Source: Pseudomonadota bacterium
Lineage (GTDB): Bacteria; Pseudomonadota; Gammaproteobacteria; Steroidobacterales; Steroidobacteraceae
DNA: 45,405 nucleotides
Reading direction: 5' to 3'
NCBI GenBank assembly: GCA_016713725.1
Contig: JADJOO010000024.1
Location: 1 to 45,405, forward strand
How positions within the stretch are numbered: the first letter of the stretch is position 1; every line of letters starts with the position of its first letter. Shown one piece after another: positions 25,527 to 36,434 of this stretch. The notes below the pieces were generated by a model. The model saw nothing but the letters and a program-made list of their open reading frames with translations, had not been told where the DNA came from and made no database searches. Both the position numbers and the translations under genes were made by a program.

Positions 25527-27191
25527 ATTGCATCAATTGTTGCCGATGTACGAACGTGCACGTGCGGCGCGGGATCCGCTCGTGCTCGCGACGGTCATCG
25601 CCACCCGCGGCTCGACCTACCGCAAGGCCGGGGCACAGATGCTGATCGGCCCCGGTGGTCGGTACGAGGGCATTCTTTCGGGCGGCTGTCTCGAGGGCGA
25701 CCTGGCCGCGCACGCGGAGGCGGTGCTCAACAGGGGCACCCCAAAAATGGTCCGGTACGACAATCGCGGGGAGGACGATCTGCTGTGGGGTTTGGGCGCC
25801 GGTTGCGAGGGCGGCATGGACGTCTGGCTCGTCAGGCTGGATCCCGCAGCAAACTGGGAGCCTTTCGCCACCCTGTCGCGGTGTTTCGAACAGCGTGAAC
25901 GCGCAAGGTATGCCTTCGTGCTCGATTCTGCGGCACCGGACTCGCCCGTCGGTGCGACGCTCTGGTTTGCGGGCGGTCCGGCCCAGCCCGGCAAACTGCC
26001 TGGACAGCTGACCACCTGGCTGGCCGATCAAGACAGGGACGCATGGGGCGCGGCGACCGCGGGGATCGTCGAGTTCGACAGTCCCCGGTTGCGTTTGTTT
26101 TTTGCCTCCACGGCTATCCCACGCGAATTGCTGCTGATCGGCGGCGGTCCGGACGCACTGCCGGTGGTGGAGTTCGGCGCCGCGCTGGGCTGGCGCGTGA
26201 CCGTGGCGGACCATCGCCCGGCTTACGCCGACACGGCGCGATTGCCGCGGGCACGGCGGGTGTTGCTGTCGACTCCGGCGGAGCTGGCGCAACACGTGGA
26301 TCTAACGCGTTTCGATGCCGCCGTGGTCATGAGCCATCACATCGCGACCGACCTCGCGGCACTCGAGGTACTGGCCGCCACGCCGATTCCTTACGTGGGA
26401 TTGCTCGGTCCCGCATCGCGTCGAAAACGGCTGTTGGCGGACCTCGGCGCGGCGACTGCGGCGAAATTCGGGGCGCGCCTGCATGCACCGGTCGGTCTCG
26501 AACTCGGGGGGCGCGACCCGGCGAGCATCGCGCTCGCAATCACCGCGGAGATCCAGGCGCATCTGCATGGCACGGGACACGGGCAGGCGCTCGATCGCAA
26601 CACCGCGGCGTCGAGCCTGCACGTGATGCTGCTGGCCGCCGGCAGCTCGTCGCGATTCGGTTCGCCGAAGCAGCTGGCCGACATCGCAGGACGACCCATG
26701 CTCTCGCGCACGCTGGAGACCGTGCTGCAGCTCGAGCGACGGCACCCCGTGACCGTGGTGCTCGGCGCGGACGCCGAGCGTCTCGAGCCGCTGGTGCGCA
26801 ATGCGTCCGCGAACGTGGCCTTCAATCCGGATCACGCGCAGGGCATTGCCAGTTCCATTCGCGTGGGGTTGGCCCAGGCGCCAATTGATGCACGTGGAGT
26901 ATTGATTGCGCTCGCGGACCAGGTTGCCGTGACGGCCGACGACTTGCGGCAACTCGTCTCACGCTGGGAGCAGCAACCCGACCGCATCGTCGCTGCGCTG
27001 TACGACGACACGATCGGAGTTCCCGCCATCTTTCCTGCCGATCTGTTCCGGGAGCTGGCCGCGTTGCAGGGCGATCGCGGCGCGCGCGCACTGTTGTCGC
27101 GTTATCCGGAGCGAGTGATCGGCGTGCCCATGCCATCCGCGGCGCAGGACATCGATACTCCGGGGATCTCCCCGTCAGCACGCTGTCCTGA
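25516..27191 (+). pseudogene. XdhC-MocA fusion, molybdenum cofactor maturation protein, C-terminal frameshift
   Basis: The N-terminal XdhC part has ATVIATRGSTYRKAGAQMLI, YEGILSGGCLEGDLAAHAEA and WGLGAGCEGGMDVWLVRLDP. Its C-terminal Rossmann part (LLLIGGGPDALPVVEFGAAL, VVMSHHIATDLAALEVL, YVGLLGPASRRKRLLADLG) ends near residue 350. A MocA-type nucleotidyltransferase follows (VMLLAAGSSSRFGSPKQLAD, LIALADQVAVTADDL, GVPAIFPADLFRELAALQGD). XdhC proteins sulfurate molybdenum cofactor and MocA adds CMP, so one protein would make the cytosine dinucleotide cofactor for the adjacent hydroxylase. After AQDIDTP a missing base shifts the frame; the true end is DLPVSTLS and TGA 27189-27191. The open frame runs on to 27453 antisense to the next gene. 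Confidence 0.85.
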
Positions 27192-27210
27192 TCCGCACGC
27201 GAGTGATGCG

Positions 27211-27585
27211 TCAATTGTTCCGTGCGGCAGTCACGACCATCCAGTCGAATGCCACGGGCGTCGTCTCGCGGCGCGGCGCGTAGCTGAACGTCGTCACCCA
27301 GGTGCGCAGTGCCTGCTGCACGCAGCCATCGCCGGACTCCGCGGCGGCGTCGCTGACATGTCCATCCGGCTGGACGTTGAAGTGCGTGCGGTAAACCGCT
27401 CCCGCCGTCGCCTCGCACCCGCGTGGCAGGGCGAGTTCTGCGGCACCGAGTAATTTCAGTGCAGGGGCTGGCGGACCAGGAACGACTGCAGGTCCAACGC
27501 AGGCGGAGACCAGCCACAGGCCCAGCAACGTCACGAGCAGTCGGGGCCTTCCGGCGCGGGAATGACGATCTGAGCGGGCTGTCAT
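27211..27585 (-). CDS. Lipoprotein with a TonB C-terminal-like domain
   Basis: This 124-residue protein has a lipoprotein signal (RPRLLVTLLGLWLVSAC) and a single domain resembling TonB_C (AVYRTHFNVQPDGHVSDAAA, then CVQQALRTWVTTFSYAPRRE and FDWMVV). TonB-like domains of this kind occur as isolated lipoproteins in Xanthomonadales-type genomes; the role is not known. ATG at 27585 is chosen because the signal sequence follows it directly. The gene converges on xdhC-mocA, whose stop is 20 bases away. Confidence 0.7.
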   Translation of the reverse strand: MTARSDRHSRAGRPRLLVTLLGLWLVSACVGPAVVPGPPAPALKLLGAAELALPRGCEATAGAVYRTHFNVQPDGHVSDAAAESGDGCVQQALRTWVTTFSYAPRRETTPVAFDWMVVTAARNN

Positions 27586-27829
27586 GGCGGACTCCGCAGG
27601 CAGCTGTTGCCTGGCCTGGATTCTGCGCGTCACTGTACTCCCGTTGCGCTGCAGCAATCCCGGTCGCTCCAGCCTCTCGTGCACCAGGGCCTACGCCCGG
27701 GGAATCGCACATCCGTAAGGGTCGCAGTCCACTGTGCCGGCGCCCTGTGTAAGATTCCGCGCCACAGACACGAACAACAACGGACGGAAGTCGGGAACGA
27801 CGTCCGGCCCGAACCTGGGGGAATGAGTT

Positions 27830-29461
27830 ATGAAACCCATCGGCGACGTCGCGCGCACGATTGGCATCGATCCTGCCGTGCTCGAACCGTACGGCCACTA
27901 CAAGGCCAAGCTGCCGCTGTCCGCCTTCAAGGGCCGCCCGAACCGCGGCAAGCTCGTGCTGGTATCGGCCATCACGCCGACGCCGGCGGGCGAGGGCAAG
28001 ACCACCACGACCATCGGCCTGGTGCAGGGCCTGACGAAGATCGGTGTGCGCAGCGCGGCGGCCTTGCGCGAGCCCAGTCTCGGCCCGGTCTTCGGCATGA
28101 AGGGCGGCGGCGCGGGGGGCGGCGCGTCGGAAATGCTGCCGATGATGGACATCAACCTGCACTTCAACGGCGACTTTCACGCCGTCTCGAGCGCGCACAA
28201 CCTGCTGGCGGCGCTCGTCGACAACGCGCTGCACAGCGGCAACCCGTCGCGGCTCGATCCGCGGCATGTCACCTGGAAGCGCGTCATCGACATGAACGAC
28301 CGCGCGCTGCGCGACATCGTCATCGGACTCGGCGGACGCTCGGAAGGGATCCCGCGCGAGAGCGGCTTCGACATCACTGCCGCGAGCGAAGTGATGGCGA
28401 TCCTTTGCCTTGCCAGCGATATACCGGATCTCAAGGCGCGCCTGGGCCGCATCGTGGTGGGCTACACCTCCGATGGCGTCGCCGTCACGGCCGGCCAGCT
28501 GGGTGCCGTCGGCGCAATGGCCGCACTGCTGAGCCAGGCGATCAAGCCGAACCTCGTGCAGACCACCGAGGGCTCGCCCGCGTTCGTGCACGGAGGCCCG
28601 TTCGCCAACATCGCTCATGGAACCAACAGCATCACAGCCACGCGTGCGGCGCTCTCGTACGCCGACATTGTCGTGACCGAAGCAGGTTTCGCGTTCGAAC
28701 TCGGCGCGGAGAAGTTCTTCGACATCAATTGCCGATACGGCGGGTTTGCGCCTGCCTGCACGGTGCTGGTGACGACGATTCGTGCCCTCAAGATGCACGG
28801 TGGCAAGCCGCTGGCGGAAGTGAGCAAGCCGGACGTCGCGGCGATGACTCGCGGTTTCTCCAACATGGAGAAGCACATCGAGAGCATCCGCAAGTTCGGC
28901 CAGGCCTGTGTCGTGGCGATCAACGGGTTTCCGACCGACACGGCCGAGGAAGTAGCCGCGTTGCAGCAGCACTGCACGGGACTCGGAGTACGGGCCGTTG
29001 CTGCAGAGCCTTTCAGCAAAGGCGGCAACGGCTGTGTCGAACTCGCCGAGGTCGTGCGCGACCTCGTCGCGCGCACTGAGCCGGGCTTCACGCCACTCTA
29101 CGATTGGAGCGACACGGTCGAGCACAAGATCGCGACCGTCGCCCGCGAGATGTATGGTGCGCAGGCCGTGGACTACACGGCACGCGCGAAGCGCGACCTC
29201 CAGCAGTTGCAGAAGGCGGGCTTCGACAAGCTGCCGATCTGCATTGCGAAGACCCAGCAGTCGCTCTCCGACAACCCGGCTTTGCTGGGGCGGCCGAAGG
29301 ACTTTCTCGTCACCGTGCGCGAGATCCAGCTGGCGGCGGGGGCGGGGTTCATCATCCCGATCACGGGTGAGATCCTGCGCATGCCTGGATTGCCGAAAGC
29401 GCCTATGTCCAGCCGGTTCGATTTGTCGGACGATGGCGAGGTGTTGTTCTCCAGTCCCTGA
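27830..29461 (+). CDS. fhs: Formate-tetrahydrofolate ligase
   Basis: This 543-residue enzyme makes 10-formyl-tetrahydrofolate from formate, ATP and tetrahydrofolate. The family signature TPTPAGEGKTTTTIGLVQGL with its P-loop is at residues 50-69, and LREPSLGPVFGMKGGGAGGG at 79-98. VHGGPFANIAHGTNSITATR and EKFFDINCRYGGFAPA, then CIAKTQQSLSDNPALLGRPK and PGLPKAPMSSRFDLSDDGEV near the end complete it. The length is normal (about 555) and the frame intact. A GGGGGA stretch precedes ATG 27830. It stands alone. No other C1 gene is adjacent, so supply of formyl groups for purines or formate recycling cannot be told apart. Confidence 0.95.
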   Translation: MKPIGDVARTIGIDPAVLEPYGHYKAKLPLSAFKGRPNRGKLVLVSAITPTPAGEGKTTTTIGLVQGLTKIGVRSAAALREPSLGPVFGMKGGGAGGGASEMLPMMDINLHFNGDFHAVSSAHNLLAALVDNALHSGNPSRLDPRHVTWKRVIDMNDRALRDIVIGLGGRSEGIPRESGFDITAASEVMAILCLASDIPDLKARLGRIVVGYTSDGVAVTAGQLGAVGAMAALLSQAIKPNLVQTTEGSPAFVHGGPFANIAHGTNSITATRAALSYADIVVTEAGFAFELGAEKFFDINCRYGGFAPACTVLVTTIRALKMHGGKPLAEVSKPDVAAMTRGFSNMEKHIESIRKFGQACVVAINGFPTDTAEEVAALQQHCTGLGVRAVAAEPFSKGGNGCVELAEVVRDLVARTEPGFTPLYDWSDTVEHKIATVAREMYGAQAVDYTARAKRDLQQLQKAGFDKLPICIAKTQQSLSDNPALLGRPKDFLVTVREIQLAAGAGFIIPITGEILRMPGLPKAPMSSRFDLSDDGEVLFSSP

Positions 29462-29520
29462 ATCGGCAGGCGTGCCGGGCGCTGAGAATGTATCAAGGGT
29501 CGACCGTCGTGCTGGGCCTC

Positions 29521-29892
29521 TCAGGGCGACGCACGCAAGGCCAGCGCCCCGATGACGAGCGCTACCAGCGCGACCAGATCCGCGGTGACCACACGACCGA
29601 CCAGCGTGTTGTAGCCGCCGCTCGACCACGCCAGCAGCAGGAATGACAGCACACTCACGAAGGCGGCGACAAAGGCGATTGCCTGCAACGACGGCTTGAA
29701 GGCTGCGAAGACCAGGAATGCGCCGAGCAGCCCGAAGAGCACCGCCCGGTGCTGCATGAGAATCGACAGGTTGGGTTCGCTGAAGTCGAGGCCGTAGAGC
29801 GCTGCCAGCCTCCCGGGGCCCAGCGCTCCGGACAATGGCAGCAGGTGGATGATCCCCGCCACGACCAGGCTTGCCGACACCAGGTATCGCAT
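29521..29892 (-). CDS. Small four-helix membrane protein of unknown function
   Basis: This 123-residue protein has four hydrophobic segments: SASLVVAGIIHLLPLSGALG, VLFGLLGAFLVFAAFKPSL, AIAFVAAFVSVLSFLLLAWS and VVTADLVALVALVIGALALR. The layout resembles small integral membrane proteins often annotated only as hypothetical. The start at ATG 29892 lies nine bases after the stop of the amidohydrolase-like gene, so it is probably the last gene of that operon. It converges on fhs. The function is not recognised. Confidence 0.72.
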   Translation of the reverse strand: MRYLVSASLVVAGIIHLLPLSGALGPGRLAALYGLDFSEPNLSILMQHRAVLFGLLGAFLVFAAFKPSLQAIAFVAAFVSVLSFLLLAWSSGGYNTLVGRVVTADLVALVALVIGALALRASP

Positions 29893-29901
29893 CGCTTCTC
29901 C

Positions 29902-31203
29902 CTACTCGCGCGGCGCGGGGACCGCTGGTCCGCCGGTGAGGCCGGTCGGTCGATAACGGTCGCGCAGTTCCGTCTGTCGCGAACGCATCGACTGCGCCTT
30001 GCCTCCGATCCAGACCTGCTCAGCGATCGAAGTCACTTCGAGCGGATCGCTGGACCACAGCACGAGGTCGGCAGGCGACCCGGGCATGATGCGGCCCGCT
30101 TCGGCGCTCAGGCCGAACACGTCGGCCGGCGTTGACGTGAGCGCCGCCAATGCGGCGTCCCACGGCAGGCCGTGTGCGACGGCCACGCCCGCGCCTTGCC
30201 GCGCCTTGTGCGCCTGGTTCGTGCCGGCCGAAAAATGCGTGAACATGATGGGCACGCCCGCGCGCTGCAGACGCGCCGCGTTTTCCATCGAGGCGCCGAG
30301 CTGGTCGAACGTGCCGGGAAGCGCGAGCAGGGGTTCCAGCACCACCGGTACTTTCGACCCGGCAAGCAGCGAGGCCACCTGCGAAGCCTGCGCGCCACCG
30401 ACGATCACGGGCTTCACGCCGTGCCTGGCCGAGAATTCCAGCACCTGCCGGATGTCCACTGCGCGATCCACAGTGAACGCCATCCGCCCGCCGGCGAGGT
30501 ATCGTGCGAGGACTTCGCGCCCCGTCGGCGTCAGCAGGCGCATGTCGCCAGCCTGCAGCGGCTTGCCCGGCAGCGCCTCACGCGTCGCCTGTTCGAGCAA
30601 CATGAACTGCGCGCCACGGCTGAAGCCGACGCCGTCGGTCGCGGATGAACCCATGTCGAGGAATTGCGTGCGACTCGCCGCGACGAAAGGACTGTCGCCG
30701 CCGTCGAGGCGTGCGACGGCACCCTGGCCGGCAAACAAGGTACCGGATGCGCTCGGTGCGATCATCGCGAACGTGATGCCCTCGGCGCGATTGACGCCGA
30801 TGACTGCCGAATCGGCATTGAAGGACGCCGTCACGTCGAATTCCGGCCGTGGCACGAAGCCGGGGCCTGATGTCCCGCTGTCGACCAGGGCCGCCCGGTC
30901 AACCGTGGACGATTCCTGTTCGATCTCGCTGATGCCCAGGGCCGTGATGCCACCGAACAAGCCGGGCGTCAGCGGGCGACCGTTGGCTTCGATCACAGTG
31001 GCGCCTGCGGCCGCCAGGCCACTGCCCACTTCGACCACACGACCGCCGCGTACGAGCACGTCGGCGCGTTCAAGCGTGCCCTGGGCCGCCATGGTATGGA
31101 CCCTGGCGTTACGGATCAGCACGTTCTGCGAGTGCGCAGGCGCGGACAGAGCCAGGGCATAAGGGACCAGCGCGAGCAGTGAAAAAATGTGCAGGCGGTT
31201 CAT
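29902..31203 (-). CDS. Amidohydrolase-like protein lacking the metal-binding His-x-His
   Basis: This 433-residue secreted protein (signal peptide IFSLLALVPYALALSAPAHS) has amidohydrolase architecture: NVLIRNARVHTMAAQGTLER at the start, GRPLTPGLFGGITALGISEI where active members read TPGLIDxHxH, and a C-terminal AGRIMPGSPADLVLWSSDPL strap. The two metal His residues are replaced by Gly and Thr, and the later metal His/Lys positions are also missing in the regions I can align. It is probably not an active hydrolase. Its ATG at 31203 overlaps the TGA of the active paralogue just upstream (ATGA), so it is co-translated with it, which suggests a partner subunit. The frame is intact. Confidence 0.8.
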   Translation of the reverse strand: MNRLHIFSLLALVPYALALSAPAHSQNVLIRNARVHTMAAQGTLERADVLVRGGRVVEVGSGLAAAGATVIEANGRPLTPGLFGGITALGISEIEQESSTVDRAALVDSGTSGPGFVPRPEFDVTASFNADSAVIGVNRAEGITFAMIAPSASGTLFAGQGAVARLDGGDSPFVAASRTQFLDMGSSATDGVGFSRGAQFMLLEQATREALPGKPLQAGDMRLLTPTGREVLARYLAGGRMAFTVDRAVDIRQVLEFSARHGVKPVIVGGAQASQVASLLAGSKVPVVLEPLLALPGTFDQLGASMENAARLQRAGVPIMFTHFSAGTNQAHKARQGAGVAVAHGLPWDAALAALTSTPADVFGLSAEAGRIMPGSPADLVLWSSDPLEVTSIAEQVWIGGKAQSMRSRQTELRDRYRPTGLTGGPAVPAPRE

Positions 31204-32591
31204 CGTGCGGCCCCCGGCTGGCCGAGCAGGAAATCGGAGCGAGGCGTCGCGGGCGGATGGTTACGGTCGTACGCCAGTGCGCCGTCGATGTAGACGAGGT
31301 CCGGCAACGCATACACGCTGAAGGGATCGCGGTTCCAGACCACAACGTCGGCCATCTTGCCAGGCTCGAGCGTGCCGACCCTGCCGGCAAGGCCGAGCGC
31401 CTTCGCGGCATTCGACGTGATCCAGCGAATCGCGCGCTCCGGTGGTATGTCGAGGCCCGCGCGCTGCCCGCGCGACATGGCCTTCGCGGCTTCCTGGTTC
31501 AGTCGCTGGATGCCTTCGTCGGAATCCGAATGAACGATCGCACAGCCGTCCTTCGGTGCATCGACGTAGGCGAGGTTTTCCCATATGCCATCGTAGGCTT
31601 CGAGCTTGAAGCCCCACCAGTCGGCCCACAGCGCACCGCAGACACCCTCCTGCGCGAGACGGTCCGCGATCTTGTAAGCCTCGACACCGTGGTGGAACGC
31701 CGCGATCTTGAAGTGAAATTCCCGCGCCAGGTCGAGCATCACGGCCATCTCATCGGCGCGGTAGCAGTGCACCTGCACCTGAACCTGCCCCTGCATTGCC
31801 GCGACGAGGGTTTCGAGCCGCAGATCGCGTTTCGGCGGCACGGGCCGCTCGGCCGGATCGCGATCCTTTGCTTTTTTCCTGTCGTAAGCGGCGATTTCCG
31901 CCTCGTACTTCTGCCACTGGTGCTGATAGTCCTCGGCGTCGGCGAAGGCCTGGCGATAGCCCGCGACGTTACCCATGCGCGTCGACGGCGCCTGCGTGCG
32001 TTCACCGTAGACCCGCTTGGGGTTTTCGCCACAGGCCATCTTCAAGCCGTGCGCCGCCCCGGGAAACTTCATCGCCTGGTACGTGGCCGCCGGGACATTG
32101 CGCAGCGTGACGCCGCGGCCGCCGATGAGGTTGCCGGAACCTGGAAGGATATGGATCGTCGTCACGCCGCCCGCGAGCGCGGTGGCAAATCCCGGGTCCT
32201 GCGGCCAGACCGAGTGTTCGGCCCAGACGCCTGCGGTCACTGGATCGGTCATCTCGTTGCCGTCCTGCGTCGCGTTGACGCCGGGGCTCGCGTACACGCC
32301 GAGGTGCGAGTGGACGTCGATCAGCCCGGGCGTGACCCAGCGGCCATTCGCGTCGATCGTGGTGGCGTCACCCGGTAGCAGTGCCGTGCCGACCTCGACG
32401 ATCTTGCCGTCGCGGATCAGCACGTCCGCACCGTCGAGCCGGCGGCCAGTCCCGTCCAGGACCGTCGCATTGCGGATCAGCACCGGAGCGCTCGACTGCG
32501 CCTGATAGGTGGATGGGTACGGTTCGGCGCTCGCCTGGACCGACCACACGAAGAAGGCGAGCGTTGCCCCGCCGAGTTGTTTCCACGACAT
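31200..32591 (-). CDS. Secreted amidohydrolase
   Basis: This 463-residue secreted metal-dependent hydrolase (signal peptide KQLGGATLAFFVWSVQASA) has an intact active site: TPGLIDVHSHLGVYASPGVN with the HxH pair, VQVHCYRADEM and AAFHHGVEAYKIADRL as further His ligands, and AIVHSDSDEGIQRLNQEAAK with the last Asp. The C-terminal LGTLEPGKMADVVVWNRDPF-type strap is normal. The substrate is unknown; similar proteins are annotated as imidazolonepropionase- or prolidase-like. ATG at 32591 is chosen because AGGAGG stands nine bases upstream; the earlier ATG at 32600 touches that site directly. It heads an operon with the degenerate paralogue and the small membrane protein, divergent from the AtoE-like gene. 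Confidence 0.84.
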   Translation of the reverse strand: MSWKQLGGATLAFFVWSVQASAEPYPSTYQAQSSAPVLIRNATVLDGTGRRLDGADVLIRDGKIVEVGTALLPGDATTIDANGRWVTPGLIDVHSHLGVYASPGVNATQDGNEMTDPVTAGVWAEHSVWPQDPGFATALAGGVTTIHILPGSGNLIGGRGVTLRNVPAATYQAMKFPGAAHGLKMACGENPKRVYGERTQAPSTRMGNVAGYRQAFADAEDYQHQWQKYEAEIAAYDRKKAKDRDPAERPVPPKRDLRLETLVAAMQGQVQVQVHCYRADEMAVMLDLAREFHFKIAAFHHGVEAYKIADRLAQEGVCGALWADWWGFKLEAYDGIWENLAYVDAPKDGCAIVHSDSDEGIQRLNQEAAKAMSRGQRAGLDIPPERAIRWITSNAAKALGLAGRVGTLEPGKMADVVVWNRDPFSVYALPDLVYIDGALAYDRNHPPATPRSDFLLGQPGAAR

Positions 32592-32692
32592 CTGGCTCAT
32601 CCTCCTGCTTGCATCGAAGCATAACGGAATGCGCCTTCGTGCCCGTAACCATCTACCATCCGTGTACAAGAACAAGCAGGGGGGGGACGGCC

Positions 32693-34035
32693 ATGCGGGA
32701 GTGGATCGCGGCTTTTGCCCGCAGGGCAGGCAACTACGTGCCGGACGCGGCCGCGTCCGCTGTCATCATGCTGTTTGCACTGGCGGGCACGTCCCTTGCG
32801 CTGGGCGACAGCCTGCTCACCAACGTCGACGCCTTCTATCGCGGTCTCTGGATGCTGCTGCCCTTCAGCATGCAGATGACGCTCATCCTCGTGCTCAGCA
32901 CGGTGCTCAGTCTGACCGAGGCATTCCGTCGCGCGATCCGCCGCATCGCGGACCTGCCGCAGTCGGTCACGCAGGTGATCGCGCTGGCCGTGTGCGTGAA
33001 TTCCATCCTGAGTTATCTCTACTGGGGTCTCGGCCTGGCCATGGGACCGCTGATCGCGGTGTACTTCGCCGAAGCCGCGGAACGCAAAGGGCTGAGTGTC
33101 GATTTCCCGTTCCTGCTGGCGACGGTGTTCGCGTCCGGATCCGTCTGGCAGTTCGGGCTGTCGTCGACGGCCGCCCTGTTGGTGGCGACACCCGGACATT
33201 TCCTGGAGCGGGAGGCAGGCGTCATGGCGCTTGGCACCACGATCGGTTCGTTGCCCGCGCTAATGGTTACGCTTGTGTTCCCGCTGTCACTGATCCTGCT
33301 GGCGCGTTACCTGATGCCCAGGCAGGTGAAGCCGATCTCGGCGTTTCCGGCCGCGGCCGCGTTGGCGCAGCCTGCTCCGGAGCCGGGACCCGCAGCCGGA
33401 GCGGACGCGTCGGGCTTTTCAGGCTGGACCGAGCGCACGTTCCTGTTTCCTTTCCTGCTCGGTATCGCGCTTGTGGCTTGGCTGTACCACCATTTTGTCA
33501 ACAAGGGTCTCGGCCTCGAACTCAATTCCATGGTCACCATGCTGCTGTTGCTGGCGCTGTTGATGCAGCGCAGTTTCGGCGCATTCTCGCGCGCGATGGC
33601 CAAGGCCGTCGTGTCGTGCTGGCCAGTCATCGTGCTGTACCAGCTCTATGGCGGCGTCGCCGGGGTGCTGCAGTTCACGCAGGTCGGAACCTGGTTCGCG
33701 CACGCATTCAGCGACCTCGCGACTCCCTTGACGTTTCCGCTGTTTACAGCAATCGGCGCATCGATCATTGCGATCTTCGTACCGTCGAGCGGGGTCAGTG
33801 GATCATCCAGGGCTTCGTCACCGTGAGTTCCGCGAACGCGCTCGGCGCGACGCCGCAGCAGGGTCTGCTCGCGCTCGGAGTCGGCGACCAGATGGGTAAC
33901 CTGCTGGCGCCATTCTGGGTCGTGGTGGCGGCAGGCATCGCGCGCATCGATTTTCGCGAGATTTTCGGCCACCTGCTCGTGTTCGCGATGCTCTGGTTCG
34001 TCGTCGGTGTGAGCATCTTCACCTTCGTGAAGTGA
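32693..34035 (+). pseudogene. AtoE-like short-chain fatty acid transporter, one-base frameshift
   Basis: This is a transporter of about 447 residues with around a dozen hydrophobic segments and the AtoE family layout: WIAAFARRAGNYVPDAAASA at the start, VNSILSYLYWGLGLAMGPLI, FASGSVWQFGLSSTAALLVA and YQLYGGVAGVLQFT. The frame is lost near 33793: AIFVPSSG continues one base out as GQWIIQGFVTVSSANALGAT, GVGDQMGNLLAPFW and LLVFAMLWFVVGVSIFTFVK to TGA at 34033-34035. The SSGGQW motif shows that one base is missing. Such carriers take up short-chain fatty acids such as acetoacetate or butyrate. A run of eight G's (32679-32686) serves as, or overlaps, the ribosome-binding site. Confidence 0.82.
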
Positions 34036-34171
34036 CGACAGCGCGGCTTGACGCGCGCTGGCGATGGCCGGCGTGGCGCTCAGGCATTTGCAGAGAGCGC
34101 TGCGGTCAACGACGTCAATTTCTGGCCCCGTATCTGGCAGTCGCCTATATTGCCGGGGAACGGAGGGTCCC

Positions 34172-35680
<1,509 letters not shown>

Positions 35681-35692
35681 ACCGGCCTTGCG

Positions 35693-36430
35693 CTACCAGC
35701 GCTCCGACCAGGGGCGCAGGTCCAGTTCGAAGGTCCATGCATCGCGCGGTTGCTGGTGCAGGAACCAGTACGTGTCGGCGATGTGTTCAGGCGCGAGAAT
35801 GCCGTCCACGCTCTTGAGGGCATGGCGCTCGGGAAAGTTGTCCCGGATGAATGCGGTGTCGATCGCGCCGTCGATGATCACGTGCGCGACGTGCACGTTC
35901 GACGACCCGAGTTCCCGCGCCAGGCTCTGGGACAGGGCACGTAGCGCGTGCTTGGCACCGGCAAACGCCGCGAAATTGGCGGCTCCGGGCAGGCTTGCAG
36001 GGGCGCCCGTAAAAATCATCGTGCCGCGGCCGCGCGCCACCATGCGCTTCGCCACGGCCTGCCCGGTCAGGAAGCCGGAGTAGCAGGCCATTTCCCAGAT
36101 CTTGAAATACTTGCGCGCAGATTCGTCGAGCACGCTGGACGGGACATTGGCGCCGATGTTGAAGACGAACACGTCGATGTCGCCGATGCGTTGCTCGATG
36201 TCCTCGACCAGTGCGATGACTTCGTCTTCCTTGCGCGCGTCGGAGCCGAAGCCGTGCGCCTCGCCGCCTGCGGCGCGGATCGAATCGACCAGGGGTTGCA
36301 GCTTGTCGGCCGAACGGCGCGTCACGCAGGCGGCAAAACCCTCGCGGGCGAACCTGCGCGCAATCGCGCCGCCGGTTGCGTCGCCTGCGCCGATCACCAG
36401 CACGACGGGCTTTCGCTGCGACGCGTTCAT
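35693..36430 (-). CDS. Short-chain dehydrogenase/reductase with Phe at the catalytic Tyr position
   Basis: This 245-residue SDR has the NAD(P) loop GAGDATGGAIARRFAREG, a VFVFNIGANVPSSVLD segment for the NNAG-like motif, and NFAAFAGAKHALRALSQSLA where the YxxxK active site should be. The Tyr is replaced by Phe (FAGAK) while Lys is kept. The family with FAGAK occurs in proteobacteria and may have altered chemistry or a non-catalytic role. It lies four bases after hemG in the same leftward operon. It is convergent with the acyltransferase, whose stop is 12 bases away. Confidence 0.85.
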   Translation of the reverse strand: MNASQRKPVVLVIGAGDATGGAIARRFAREGFAACVTRRSADKLQPLVDSIRAAGGEAHGFGSDARKEDEVIALVEDIEQRIGDIDVFVFNIGANVPSSVLDESARKYFKIWEMACYSGFLTGQAVAKRMVARGRGTMIFTGAPASLPGAANFAAFAGAKHALRALSQSLARELGSSNVHVAHVIIDGAIDTAFIRDNFPERHALKSVDGILAPEHIADTYWFLHQQPRDAWTFELDLRPWSERW

Positions 36431-36434
36431 CCTG

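Noticed and set aside
27700..27829. Riboswitch before fhs
   Set aside because: I could not see the conserved elements of the ZTP or tetrahydrofolate classes in this 130-base leader.
26822..29629. A 935-codon open frame on the reverse strand
   Set aside because: It is antisense to the clear fhs and xdhC-mocA genes, is rich in Arg/His/Ala and matches no family; it is a GC-bias shadow.
29902..31203. Degenerate amidohydrolase as a decayed pseudogene
   Set aside because: The frame, signal peptide and C-terminal strap are intact, and it is coupled to the active paralogue; a pseudoenzyme is more likely.
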